DNA of 64,000 nucleotides, from contig NZ_CP073747.1 in the NCBI RefSeq assembly GCF_024398015.1, forward strand, positions 1,498,501-1,562,500, in the 5' to 3' direction. Under the pieces are notes generated by a model. The model ran no database searches. It had not been told where the DNA came from and was given only the letters and a program-made list of their open reading frames with translations. How positions within the stretch are numbered: position 1 is the stretch's first letter; each line of letters begins with the position of its first letter. The position numbers were made by a program, and so were the translations under genes. Below are positions 26,709 through 35,684 of the stretch, piece after piece. This stretch comes from Kordiimonas sp. SCSIO 12610 (GTDB taxonomy: Bacteria > Pseudomonadota > Alphaproteobacteria > Sphingomonadales > Kordiimonadaceae).

Positions 26709-27650
26709 ATGTCCGAATTGAAGGCGCTCGGTGCGCTCGATAGTTTTTTTAAAAACGAGTGGCAACGCAAAGTCCCTGATGCTGTGGTGGCTGCGGCGAG
26801 CGAAATATCCAAAAAATATGGAAGCGCAGTTAATGGCGTTTTGTTTTATGGGTCATGCCTGCGGACTGGCGAAATTGAAGACAAAATTCTCGATTTCTAC
26901 ATCATTGTTGATAGTTACAAATCGGCGTATCCTAAAAAATGGCTTGCAGTTGCTAACAAATTAATCCCGCCCAATGTTTTTTATCATGAAATGCAACATG
27001 AGGGTGTAACTGTGCGGTCTAAGTACGCGGTTTTGTCGCTAGGGGATTTGGAATATCGATGTAGCCCTAAGTGCCTTAATGTTTCTGTGTGGGCACGATT
27101 TTGTCAGCCGTGTATTTTACTTCAGCCTGAGAATGAAAATGTAGAGGGTAGAATCCGGCAGGCAATTGCGAATGCTGCCCAGACGATGATTGGTCATGTT
27201 TTACCCCAATGTCGAACAACGAGAGCCTCCAAAGATTTGTGGGTGTCAGCTTTTGAGCACACTTATGCGTCTGAACTTCGTTCTGAACCGGAAGGGAAGG
27301 GGCTGGAAATTTATTCGTTGGATCAGGAACGGTATGATCAATTAACGCCCTTATTGTTGAAAGCCCTTAATGCCGAAAAACCTGAGCGAGGGGATAAGCA
27401 ATTAAGCCGTATGCCTGTCTTTAAGAACAGTTTCATGTGGTTCTTACGCCGCGCCAACGGCAAGTTTGTAAGCGTTGCCAGGCTTATAAAGGCGTCATTA
27501 ACCTTTGATGGTGGTATTGATTATCTCGCGTGGAAAATAGGCCGTCATTCAGGTGTGGAAATTGAAGTTACTGATAGGATGCGCAAGCGCCCGGTTATGT
27601 CTGGTGTGACACTATTTTGGAATTTGCGCCGTAAAGGCGCCTTTAAATAG
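26709..27650 (+). CDS. Tam41-like nucleotidyltransferase
   Basis: The 313-residue product has a nucleotidyltransferase active-site pattern. GSC at residues 48-50 (VLFYGSCLRTG) is followed by two acidic residues, D62 and D68, in LDFYIIVDSY, then the PKKW pattern seen after the site in Tam41/Mmp37. Tam41 makes CDP-diacylglycerol from CTP and phosphatidic acid in mitochondria. Here the gene directly follows the ceramide-kinase candidate by 40 bases, so a CDP-ceramide-type product from CTP and ceramide phosphate is a reasonable inference. Caulobacter's ceramide phosphoglycerate genes include a third unassigned partner that could be its counterpart. The fold call is good; the reaction is not proven. 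Confidence 0.68.
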   Translation: MSELKALGALDSFFKNEWQRKVPDAVVAAASEISKKYGSAVNGVLFYGSCLRTGEIEDKILDFYIIVDSYKSAYPKKWLAVANKLIPPNVFYHEMQHEGVTVRSKYAVLSLGDLEYRCSPKCLNVSVWARFCQPCILLQPENENVEGRIRQAIANAAQTMIGHVLPQCRTTRASKDLWVSAFEHTYASELRSEPEGKGLEIYSLDQERYDQLTPLLLKALNAEKPERGDKQLSRMPVFKNSFMWFLRRANGKFVSVARLIKASLTFDGGIDYLAWKIGRHSGVEIEVTDRMRKRPVMSGVTLFWNLRRKGAFK

Positions 27651-27676
27651 AAGTAAATTTCTATTCTGACCACCTT

Positions 27677-28699
27677 ATGGGAAAGGGTAGAGAATTGAAT
27701 ATCAAAAACACATTCATAGCTATTCCGATAATTCTTTGGAAAACAGCATGTTTAGCGGCCTCTGAGGAAGAGGCCTCCTTCAGTCTAGACCAACCCATTG
27801 CATGCAATGTGAATCAGAATTGCTGGATCGTAAATTATTTTGATCAGGATGCCAGCGAGAAGGCTGCTGATTATCGGTGTGGCCCACACAGCTATAATGG
27901 CCATGGCGGAACTGATTTTGCCATACCGTCTATTACTGCGATGAATAAAGGTGTTGATGTATTGGCCAGTGCTGCGGGTGTCGTGATTGGCACGCGCAAT
28001 TCAATGCAGGATATATCTGTTTCCGAAATCGGATACGAAGCATTAGCCGGAAATGATTGCGGTAATGGGGTTGGTATCGATCATGGCAACGGATGGCGCA
28101 CGCAGTATTGTCACATGCGAAAAGGGTCCATTGCAGTTAAAGTTGGCGATAAGGTTGAGGCCGGAAGTAAAATAGGATTGGTTGGCCTTTCAGGAAATAC
28201 TGTTTTCCCACATGTTCACTTAAGCGTATTTAAAGACGGCAATAAAGTTGATCCTTTTAGTGTAACAGGCGCTCTTTCCTGTTCGGGTGATCCGACTTCA
28301 TTATGGTCAGATAGTGTGGAAAACCAAGTGAAATACATGTCAGCCATACCGTATCTGGCTGGGTTTGCGCCAGAGCGCGCTGATGCAGACAAAGCGAGGG
28401 CAGGTGAGTACACGAAGGTTAAATTTTCCCGTTCGACCCCAATTCTAACCTTTTGGGTCGATCATTTTAATCTAAGGCGTGGTGACAGGCTTGAAATGCA
28501 GATTTTGGCCCCCAACGGCGCTGTTGTCGCTGAAAATGTTAAAATGATGGAGAAAAATAAAGCGCGCTGGTTTCAATTTATCGGCCGCAGGATGCCGAGA
28601 GGTGGTTGGCCTGTTGGTGAATATAAGGCCTTTATTAAAGTCATTCCCTTTGATGGCGGTGACCTTCGAACAAAATCAGTGACAATGTCGGTGGAATAA
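27677..28699 (+). CDS. Secreted M23 metallopeptidase
   Basis: The 340-residue product has an N-terminal signal peptide (IKNTFIAIPIILWKTACLA) and an M23 zinc peptidase domain. The ligands look intact: H76 and D80 in HGGTD, H146 in QYCHMRKG, and H179 and H181 in PHVHLSV. A second domain of about 130 residues follows with an immunoglobulin-like pattern (MQILAPNGAVVAENVKM). M23 enzymes cut peptidoglycan cross-links, or act as inactive envelope activators when ligands are lost, which is not so here. A TTG at 27695 with GGTAGAGA upstream is an alternative start. It ends the kinase unit, and a hairpin terminator follows. Confidence 0.87.
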   Translation: MGKGRELNIKNTFIAIPIILWKTACLAASEEEASFSLDQPIACNVNQNCWIVNYFDQDASEKAADYRCGPHSYNGHGGTDFAIPSITAMNKGVDVLASAAGVVIGTRNSMQDISVSEIGYEALAGNDCGNGVGIDHGNGWRTQYCHMRKGSIAVKVGDKVEAGSKIGLVGLSGNTVFPHVHLSVFKDGNKVDPFSVTGALSCSGDPTSLWSDSVENQVKYMSAIPYLAGFAPERADADKARAGEYTKVKFSRSTPILTFWVDHFNLRRGDRLEMQILAPNGAVVAENVKMMEKNKARWFQFIGRRMPRGGWPVGEYKAFIKVIPFDGGDLRTKSVTMSVE

Positions 28700-28701
28700 A
28701 T

Positions 28702-28730
28702 AAAGGCGATGGTAACCAGCCATCGCCTTT
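28702..28730. terminator. Hairpin terminator between convergent units
   Basis: A perfect 11-bp stem (28702-28712 with 28720-28730) encloses a seven-base loop. It separates the M23 gene (plus) from the serine palmitoyltransferase gene (minus). On the minus strand it is followed by ATTTATTT, so it serves that strand best. Confidence 0.8.
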
Positions 28731-28751
28731 GGAATTAGGATCGTAGCAAGT

Positions 28752-29966
28752 TTATTCTGCCGCAACGCTATTCAATGTTAAGCCGACTTTACCCGCAGTT
28801 TGAATGAAGCGTTCAATGATAATGTCAATTTGCTCGCTTGTATGCTGAGCGCAGATGCTTGCGCGCATCAGGTTTACACCGCCTGGTGTTGCAAACGCTG
28901 CTGCCATGTTGACATACACACCTGCAACAATCAGCTCTTCCCAAAATAGGGTTGCCTGATGTAGATCGGGTAAGCAAACAGCAATAATCGGGCTATCTGC
29001 TTTCTCGGTCGCCATTGTAAAGCCTGCGCCTTTTAGGCCGGCATGTAGGCGTCTTGCATTTTCCCAAAGGTGGGCTCTGCGATTGCCGGCGCGTTTAATT
29101 GCTTCGATGGATTTAGTTGCCGAGGCAACTACAGATGGTGGAAGCGAGGCCGTAAACATATAAGGACGGCAAACTGTGCGCAAAATGTCAAACTTAGGAT
29201 GGTTTGATACCGCGAAGCCACCAACTGTTCCAACAGACTTTGAGAAGGTTCCAACGATAAAGTCTGACAAATGTTCAACGCCCAGATCTTCTGCGACACC
29301 GCGGCCATTTTCGCCGCAGAAACCCATGGAGTGGGCTTCGTCAACAAGTGTCATAGCGCCGTATTTTTTCGCAACTTCCAAAAGTTCCTTAAGAGGGGCT
29401 GCATCACCGAGCATTGAGTAAATGCCCTCAACAACTACAAGCTTGCCTGCGTCCTCTGGAAGACGGCGGAGTCTCTTCTCCAGGCTGTCGGCGTCATTGT
29501 GCTTAAACCGAACAACTGTCGCGTTGCCCATCGCCGCACCGTCATAGATAGAGGCATGGCTATCTGCGTCCAAAAGAAGATAGTCATCCTTACCCGCAAG
29601 AACGGATATTAGCCCGAGATTTGCCTGATAGCCTGTTGAGAAGACCATGCAGCTTTCCATATCATAGAAATCTGCAATCGTTTGCTCTAAGGCTTTATGA
29701 CCACCATACGTTCCGTTCAGCACACGTGAACCCGTGGTTCCTGTACCAAATTCATCAATAGCCTTTTTGGCAGCCTCCACAGAGTCTTCCGAGAACGTCA
29801 TGCCCATATAGTTGTTCGTACCGGCAAGGATAGTGTGGCGGCCATCGATAATGGCTTCTGTTTCCGATATGATTTCATCCATAACGACCTTGAACGGGTC
29901 TGCTTTGGTGAAGGGAAGGGCCGCTTTTTGGGCTAGAATTGGGTCAAACTTATCAAACAAGTCCAT
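28752..29966 (-). CDS. spt: Serine palmitoyltransferase
   Basis: The 404-residue PLP enzyme of the alpha-oxoamine synthase family condenses serine with an acyl thioester to give 3-ketosphinganine, the committed step of sphingolipid synthesis. The DEAH motif is at about 209-212 and the PLP lysine is K243 in TFSKSVGTVGG, the pattern typical of SPT rather than KBL or AONS. The N-terminal GTNNYMGMTF segment also fits. It is the last gene of the minus-strand operon acyl-AMP ligase, reductase, ACP, spt, and starts four bases after the ACP stop. The ACP next to it suggests acyl-ACP is its acyl donor, as reported for Caulobacter-type systems. Confidence 0.92.
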   Translation of the reverse strand: MDLFDKFDPILAQKAALPFTKADPFKVVMDEIISETEAIIDGRHTILAGTNNYMGMTFSEDSVEAAKKAIDEFGTGTTGSRVLNGTYGGHKALEQTIADFYDMESCMVFSTGYQANLGLISVLAGKDDYLLLDADSHASIYDGAAMGNATVVRFKHNDADSLEKRLRRLPEDAGKLVVVEGIYSMLGDAAPLKELLEVAKKYGAMTLVDEAHSMGFCGENGRGVAEDLGVEHLSDFIVGTFSKSVGTVGGFAVSNHPKFDILRTVCRPYMFTASLPPSVVASATKSIEAIKRAGNRRAHLWENARRLHAGLKGAGFTMATEKADSPIIAVCLPDLHQATLFWEELIVAGVYVNMAAAFATPGGVNLMRASICAQHTSEQIDIIIERFIQTAGKVGLTLNSVAAE

Positions 29967-29970
29967 GGGC

Positions 29971-30225
29971 TTATCCGTTATCAGCTACAATTTTGTCGAC
30001 CGCGTCAGCAACGTGGGAAATTGTTTCTAGATCGGGCAATAGATTAAGAGGAAGGACAATATCGAATTCGTCTTCGATCTCGGCAACAAGGTCCATAACC
30101 GTTAAAGAGTCTAGCTCTAGGTTAGTTGCAAAAGTTGTTTCAGGCGTAAGCTCAATTCCTTTTTTATTAAAAGGAACAATAAGGTCATAAATAGTACTGA
30201 GTGTTTCGGCATTTGCCATAATCAT
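29971..30225 (-). CDS. Acyl carrier protein for sphingolipid synthesis
   Basis: The product is 84 residues (82 if the ATG two codons downstream is used). It has the four-helix ACP pattern and a phosphopantetheine serine at about residue 40 in LDSLTVMD. The N-terminal half is less acidic than housekeeping AcpP, as in specialised ACPs. It is 64 bases from the reductase gene and four bases before spt, so it probably carries the fatty acyl chain made available by the ligase to Spt. The housekeeping acpP role is unlikely because no fatty-acid synthase gene is nearby. Confidence 0.88.
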   Translation of the reverse strand: MIMANAETLSTIYDLIVPFNKKGIELTPETTFATNLELDSLTVMDLVAEIEDEFDIVLPLNLLPDLETISHVADAVDKIVADNG

Positions 30226-30289
30226 TGTCCGATTTATTAATTGATTAGATCAACGAGATTATATTTACTTACCCACATAATCCAAATGA

Positions 30290-31246
30290 TCATAAATGTC
30301 CATTTTGACGATACCATTCTAATGTGTTTTGTAAACCTGCTTCAAGGCCAAAACGTGGCGAGTATTCAGGTATTACAGGTCGTCTACTGTTTCGTGTCGT
30401 CCAGTCTGGATGACTGAGATGATATGCACTAGACAGTGTTAGCATAGCTGGTTTTCGTATTATCTGTGCGAATAGATCACTAAAAATCCCTAGAAAAGCG
30501 AGGACAGGAAAAGGAACAGGAATAATCTTGGGCTTTCGCTCATCTATTTTTTCTATTGCTGTGGCAATATCATCCAGGCGATAGCCATTGGGTTTGCCGT
30601 CGTCAATTTCCACGATGTCGTGGTTATAGCCCGTTTCTGGTAATTTGATAATTGCGCTAGCTAGGTCTTCGACATGTATCATAGAGAAACGATTTTTAGC
30701 GCTCCCCGGGGCCGGAAGAAAACCAAAGTTACTGGATTTGAAAATCTTAAGGATTTCCATATCATGCGGTCCGTAAATTGCTGGTGGGCGTACGATTGTC
30801 CATCGAAAGGGCCATTTTCCAGCCTTCAGGGCTCCTTCTGCTGCGTTTTTACTGGCACCGTAATGGGAAATCTGAGGCTCTCTGGCAGCTAAACTGGAAA
30901 TAAGCAGGAACCGTTTTATAGTGCTGTTCTTGGCAGCCTTCAGAAGGTTTTTTGTGCCACCGAGGTTTACATCAAAAAATTCATTGCGGTTTAATGCCTT
31001 GGTCAGCCCTGCGCAGTGAACAACGATGTCTGCACCTTTGCATAAGGTTTCAAGCGCTTGATCGTCCTCAAGTGTACCATCCACCCATTCAATAGTTTCT
31101 GAAGATGTCTTGGGGCTGCGGGTTAAGGCTTTTACCTTATGGCCAGCTGATACATATTGTTCGAGCAGATGACGGCCAAGAAAACCAGTAGCCCCTGTCA
31201 GGGCAATGACCTGATCAGTGTTCGTTGGCGCTGCTTTATTGCTCAT
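30290..31246 (-). CDS. NAD-dependent epimerase/dehydratase family, CerR-like
   Basis: The 318-residue product is an extended short-chain dehydrogenase. The cofactor loop GATGFLG is at residues 18-24, and the catalytic pair Y129 and K133 is in YGASK after ISSLAA at 116-121. A hydrophobic stretch near residues 240-265 may associate with the membrane. In Caulobacter the gene in this place (cerR) reduces 3-keto-ceramide to ceramide. Its start codon shares one base with the ligase stop (TAATG), so translation is coupled. Context makes the CerR role likely; a sugar epimerase role is the alternative for the family. Confidence 0.85.
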   Translation of the reverse strand: MSNKAAPTNTDQVIALTGATGFLGRHLLEQYVSAGHKVKALTRSPKTSSETIEWVDGTLEDDQALETLCKGADIVVHCAGLTKALNRNEFFDVNLGGTKNLLKAAKNSTIKRFLLISSLAAREPQISHYGASKNAAEGALKAGKWPFRWTIVRPPAIYGPHDMEILKIFKSSNFGFLPAPGSAKNRFSMIHVEDLASAIIKLPETGYNHDIVEIDDGKPNGYRLDDIATAIEKIDERKPKIIPVPFPVLAFLGIFSDLFAQIIRKPAMLTLSSAYHLSHPDWTTRNSRRPVIPEYSPRFGLEAGLQNTLEWYRQNGHL

Positions 31247-32994
31247 TAGCTGGCAATGGCCTGTAGATGGCCGGAAAGATACTGATTTCTTGCCTTAGAG
31301 CGGCTAAGTTTACCAGAAGAGGTTCTCGGTAAAGACCTCGGTGGTACGAGTTCCACCATGCAATTAATACCGGTAATGTTTTGGATATGGCGGCGCATTT
31401 CATCGATGAAGTTAGCACGCTCAGAGGAATCGGAAACCCTACACTGGGCTAGAATCATTGGAATTTCTTCAGCATTTTCACCAGGTACAGAAATCGCTGC
31501 TACATCGCCGTTTTTAACGCCGGGTAATTGTTCAACGGCCCATTCGATGTCTTGCGGCCAATGATTGCGACCATTCACAATGATCATGTCCTTGGCGCGT
31601 CCTACGATATAAAGGTAGCCATTTTTCATGTACCCCATATCGCCTGTGTCCAACCAGCCATCTTCACTGAGGACGGCACGCGTTGTTTCAGGGTCATTGA
31701 AATATTCGCGCATTACTGATGTACCGCGAACAAGAACACGTCCAACACTGGTTTCAGAGAGGATGTTATCGTCTTCATCACGAATATGGACTTCATATTC
31801 AGGCAAAGGTTTGCCGCAATTTACGACTTCACGCTTGCGCTCATTGTCGGCAGAGCCGTTCACGAGAACATGACGGTCGCCACTTAAGAGTGCTTCCTCA
31901 ACAAGGTCAATCTCAATTCCCTTGCCGATGTCAGCGAAGCTAACACCGAGTGTACATTCAGCAAGGCCATAGCTCGGTAAAAATGCTTTGTCGCTGAAAC
32001 CGATAGGCGCAAATGTTTCTGTAAAGGTACGCATTACGTCAGGGCGGATCATATCGCCGCCAATGCCCGCAACGCGGAGTTTGGACAGATCAAGTTCGTC
32101 CATGCCATTACGACGTGATGCGACACGGCGTGAACAAATATCAAAGCCAAATGTCGGACTGTAGGTGATTGTGCCGCCATTCATGCTCATCACACGTAGC
32201 CAGCTTAGTGGGCGACGGGCAAATTCTTCTGTTGGGATGAAATCAACGGATACCTGACAATTAACAGTTGTCAGCAATGTTCCGACAAGGCCCATGTCAT
32301 GATAGAAGGGAAGCCAAGAAATACAGCGGTCTTCGTCCCCAAGCTGCACACCGTGAGCACCCATGCCGTATGTATTGGCAAGTAATGATTTGTGGGTAAC
32401 TGCAACGCCGTGCGGGAAACGGGTACTGCCAGATGAATATTGCAAATATGCAAGATCATCGGTTGATGGCAAGCAATGTTCGCCATCTTTCTCGAAAGCT
32501 TCGTAAGCTTCGATTGAGCCCTTGAAGAGTAAATCCAGGTCTTCGGTGGCTGTTTCGATAATCTGCTCCATGAACTCTGGAGCCATAATTCCATTTGCCT
32601 GACAGCTTTCCATTTGCATGCGAAGCTGAGCAACATAACCTTCTTTACCGCCAAATGATGTTGGAAGAGGCAAAGGAACCGGAAGGACGCTTGCGTATTG
32701 GCAACCTATGAAAAAGGCGACAAAATTCGCGCTTGTTTCAGCAATAAGCGCAATTCTATCACCTTTTTTGAAACCAATACCGGATAATTTGCGGCCAATA
32801 ATTTGGGCACGGTCACGGATTTGACGCCAGGTTACCGACTCAACAAGGTCGCCGCGAGCATTATAAAAATTTGCTCCACGTATTCCCTGAGCTGCATATT
32901 CAATCGATTCAACAAGAGTATCGAAATCTGAGTACCGACGTGGAAGTGTCGGATCTAGTGTCGGTGTTATAGTCATTGTATCGATATCAACCAT
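31246..32994 (-). CDS. Fatty acyl-AMP ligase / acyl-ACP synthetase
   Basis: The 582-residue ANL-superfamily enzyme activates a fatty acid with ATP and should pass it to the adjacent ACP. The nucleotide motif is LQYSSGSTRFPHGVAVTH, the A5-type motif PSYGLAECTLGVSF, the A7 motif LDTGDMGYM and the A10-like end SLPRTSSGKLSRSKA. The long insert near PLPTSFGGKEGYVAQLR is typical of fatty acyl-AMP ligases. It is the first gene of the spt operon. A matching enzyme in Caulobacter (AasR/Acs) loads the sphingolipid ACP. No strong ribosome site is visible. Confidence 0.88.
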   Translation of the reverse strand: MVDIDTMTITPTLDPTLPRRYSDFDTLVESIEYAAQGIRGANFYNARGDLVESVTWRQIRDRAQIIGRKLSGIGFKKGDRIALIAETSANFVAFFIGCQYASVLPVPLPLPTSFGGKEGYVAQLRMQMESCQANGIMAPEFMEQIIETATEDLDLLFKGSIEAYEAFEKDGEHCLPSTDDLAYLQYSSGSTRFPHGVAVTHKSLLANTYGMGAHGVQLGDEDRCISWLPFYHDMGLVGTLLTTVNCQVSVDFIPTEEFARRPLSWLRVMSMNGGTITYSPTFGFDICSRRVASRRNGMDELDLSKLRVAGIGGDMIRPDVMRTFTETFAPIGFSDKAFLPSYGLAECTLGVSFADIGKGIEIDLVEEALLSGDRHVLVNGSADNERKREVVNCGKPLPEYEVHIRDEDDNILSETSVGRVLVRGTSVMREYFNDPETTRAVLSEDGWLDTGDMGYMKNGYLYIVGRAKDMIIVNGRNHWPQDIEWAVEQLPGVKNGDVAAISVPGENAEEIPMILAQCRVSDSSERANFIDEMRRHIQNITGINCMVELVPPRSLPRTSSGKLSRSKARNQYLSGHLQAIAS

Positions 32995-33500
32995 ATTTGC
33001 CCTGGTTCAACAATACTCGGACTTTTTGAAAACAACAAGTGTTAGACATCATAAAAATTTCAATCAGTCCGAAGCAAAATGTTATCGCAAAATCCTGTAT
33101 TATGTCCAACATCAATTTGGACGCAGTTACTCATTTTCTTCCACAATATGCAAAAGAATATCAAGGCTGAATTACATATTGATTGCAATTTTCGCAAGAG
33201 AATTTTAACGAATTTCATGTTTTTCAAATTTACCGATTTATGTACTCGCAGTGAACAAGTGGTTGTTTTTTTAGAGCTGACTTTGAAGGCGGTGTGTCAA
33301 AAGCTATGGTTTTCTGCGGGTTGTGAGGGGCGGTAGGGCTGTATGTTTATCGAGGCGGATTGAAGAATAACAAACTTTACGTACGGTAACGGGCATATTT
33401 TGCATATGTAATGAAAATGTCATGTTGCAGTATGGCAACACATAATTGGCCGAAAATGTTATGAATTGACCATCTAATATTGATGTCGAATATATAGACC
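32995..33500. other. Gene-poor AT-rich region, promoter of the spt operon
   Basis: About 500 bases lie between the divergent acyl-AMP ligase (minus) and recX (plus). The sequence is AT-rich with short runs of A and T and a CATAT-TTTGC-ATATG inverted repeat near 33394. No convincing coding frame, RNA or known operator is seen. Both promoters must lie here. Confidence 0.5.
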
Positions 33501-34085
33501 ATGAAAGAACAGCAAACAAAAAAAGTGACTGCTGGCTATATCGAGCGAGCAGCGTTGCATTATTTAGGGCGGTTTTCCTCTTCTGAGGCGAATTTGCGCG
33601 AAGTCCTAAAGCGTAAAGTGCGGCGGCGAAATCAAAGAGCAAATGGTGATGTAGAACCTACAGCAGAGCAGCTTTCATGGATTGATGAGGTTGTCGAAAA
33701 ATGTAAGCGGTATGATTATGTGAACGATCTTAGGTACGCGCTTGAGCGCGCTAAATCGTTATTAAGAAAAGGGAAACCGCTTCGCCTCATTAAGCAAGAT
33801 TTATTCTATAAGGGCGTGAAAACTGATGATGTAAACAGTATTTTAGCGCAGTTGTCTTCAGAGAGAGAAGAGGGTGGGGGCTCAATTTCCGTAGATTTGA
33901 TCGCTGCTGTTTCTTTTGTCAAGCGTCGTAGATTCGGAGCTTTCAGGCGTCCAATGTCAAAAGAAGATGTTGATGCAAAAATTCAAAAGGAATTGGCCTC
34001 TATGGCGCGAGGCGGGTTTTCATATGAGCTTTCGCAGAAAGTCCTCAATATGGAAGAAGAAGATATTCGGGAAATCTTAGCGTAA
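33501..34085 (+). CDS. recX: RecX-family regulatory protein
   Basis: RecX binds RecA and limits filament growth. The 194-residue product has the alphaproteobacterial RecX opening (IERAALHYLGRFSSSEANLREVL), a basic linker and helical repeats with YDYVNDLRYALERAKSLLRKGKPLRLI. The C-terminal repeat has FSYELSQKVLNMEEEDIREI. The gene is not next to recA. Its 3' end overlaps the convergent molybdopterin-type gene by nine bases. Family assignment is good; regulation of RecA is by family knowledge. Confidence 0.85.
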   Translation: MKEQQTKKVTAGYIERAALHYLGRFSSSEANLREVLKRKVRRRNQRANGDVEPTAEQLSWIDEVVEKCKRYDYVNDLRYALERAKSLLRKGKPLRLIKQDLFYKGVKTDDVNSILAQLSSEREEGGGSISVDLIAAVSFVKRRRFGAFRRPMSKEDVDAKIQKELASMARGGFSYELSQKVLNMEEEDIREILA

Positions 34086-35684
34086 ACCAAACTGTTCCAG
34101 CATTTCAGGCGTGTCCAGATCGATCAATAAACCAGGATCATCTATTTCGACTTCCAAAACATAGTCTTCGTTGTTTTTAATAATTTTTCGTCCGCCCTGG
34201 TCTGCCGATATATTCCTGATTTCGTAAAATTTGTCTCGGTTCCATAAAACTGGATTTCCTCTTTTGCCATGAAAAGTTGGGATAATAATTTGATATTCAG
34301 GGTTGGCGACCCCAGCCTTTATAAGTGTTGTTATCGATTGCGGTCGAACAAACGGCATATCACCAAGTGCAATCAGAACAAATTCAGTTTCCTCGCGAAT
34401 GTGTTTGTTCGCGAGCTTCAGGCTTTCAGACATGCCTTCTGTATATTTCGCATTATAGCATATTTTAATCTTATCATTTGCTATAAGGGATTTGATCTTG
34501 TCGTGTTCGTGGCCTGTAACAAGGAGTATTTGATCCTCCTCAATCATGTCAGATTGAGTGAGGAGCGATAAGGTTCTTTCAAGAACGGACATAGTGCCCA
34601 GCGATGCCAACAATTTATTGCGCTGTGCCCTTGATGATTTTCCTGCGGCCAAAACGACAGTTGAAATGTTATTTTTGGTGTTGCTGAAAATATCGTCTCC
34701 TGACGAAGTTTTAAGGCGCGGGCTCGGTCGATTACGATCCTCTTTTAATAGTCCACCAAGTCCCATTGATTTGATGTCTTTGGCAGTTATTTGCAAGCCT
34801 GCGGCAAACCGAGCGAGAACCCAGTCAAACCCATTCAGTGCTGGTGATTTAGCGCAACTAGGTAAACCAATAACCATTTTCCCGTTGAGCGTACCAAGCA
34901 TCAACAAATTGCCCGGATCGACAGGCATGCCTAGATGCTCAATAGTTCCGCCTGCCTCAATAAGCGCCGAGGGGATTATATCACGTCGGTCAGAAATCGC
35001 AGATATACCAGTCAGAAGGATAAGGTCTGTCTCAGAGCCCATAGCGGTTGATATGATTTTAGCGCTTAAGTCTTCAACGTTATGATCGCACCAATCAACC
35101 GACTTTAAGCACCCATGAGTGGTGTTTACACGATTCTCTATTATCGAAATTGCTTTTGGGGGTAGCGACCTGTCTGACGAGATAAGGGCGCAATTATAGG
35201 TGCGGAAAGGAGCGACGTTAAGCTTGTCAGTGACTAACGTGGCCTTGTTAAGCAAAGCTTTATCAACCGCGTAAGGGATTATCTTAACTGTTGCAATAAG
35301 CTGCCCTTCCTTGACAGGTTGAAAGTTTGCCAAAGTTGCTAGTGTGATGGCTTCGTCAATAAAATTGATATCCTCCATTGATGAGGAAAATTGAATCAGG
35401 CCGTCACATGTTGATTTAATATTGCATCTGCCACGCGTGCTTTTGTCCCTTCGCGTGTTCGCCCCTATAAGGTGGTCAGCGATGTTTGCTGCTGCGGAAT
35501 TTTCATCGATGTCAAAGTTGTCGAGCTTGAAAACCTGAATTTTTTCGACTCCATCCGACTTTAATGAACGTATATGTTCTGCGGTGATTTCAGTCGCTTT
35601 TTTTACTTTCTTGTTACTGGTCGTAATACTGTGGGCCAATTTCCAGCCTTGGCAATCATCAATATTTCTAAATTCAAATTTCAT
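34077..35684 (-). CDS. Molybdopterin-binding / NTP-transferase fusion (MocA-like)
   Basis: The 535-residue product joins two domains. The N-terminal part (to about 335) is a MoeA/CinA-type molybdopterin-binding domain with LILLTGISAISDRRD near residue 217. The C-terminal part (from about 340) is a MobA/MocA-type nucleotidyltransferase with VVLAAGKSSRAQRNKLLA and the metal segment ALGDMPFVRP. MocA adds cytidine to molybdopterin for xanthine-dehydrogenase-type enzymes. It overlaps the xdhC-like gene upstream by 11 bases. No target oxidoreductase gene lies in the window. Its 3' end overlaps recX convergently. Confidence 0.85.
   Translation of the reverse strand: MKFEFRNIDDCQGWKLAHSITTSNKKVKKATEITAEHIRSLKSDGVEKIQVFKLDNFDIDENSAAANIADHLIGANTRRDKSTRGRCNIKSTCDGLIQFSSSMEDINFIDEAITLATLANFQPVKEGQLIATVKIIPYAVDKALLNKATLVTDKLNVAPFRTYNCALISSDRSLPPKAISIIENRVNTTHGCLKSVDWCDHNVEDLSAKIISTAMGSETDLILLTGISAISDRRDIIPSALIEAGGTIEHLGMPVDPGNLLMLGTLNGKMVIGLPSCAKSPALNGFDWVLARFAAGLQITAKDIKSMGLGGLLKEDRNRPSPRLKTSSGDDIFSNTKNNISTVVLAAGKSSRAQRNKLLASLGTMSVLERTLSLLTQSDMIEEDQILLVTGHEHDKIKSLIANDKIKICYNAKYTEGMSESLKLANKHIREETEFVLIALGDMPFVRPQSITTLIKAGVANPEYQIIIPTFHGKRGNPVLWNRDKFYEIRNISADQGGRKIIKNNEDYVLEVEIDDPGLLIDLDTPEMLEQFGLR

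Noticed and set aside
27695-28699. Alternative TTG start for the M23 gene
   Set aside because: Possible, but the ATG at 27677 gives an acceptable signal peptide, so it was kept only as a note.
18691-32994. Considered the locus as an O-antigen or capsule cluster because of the flippase and epimerase-family genes
   Set aside because: There are no glycosyltransferases, polymerase or sugar-nucleotide genes, while spt, ACP and acyl ligase fit sphingolipids.
33304-33642. 112-codon minus-strand frame in the gap before recX
   Set aside because: It overlaps the recX start on the other strand, has no ribosome site and looks non-coding in composition.
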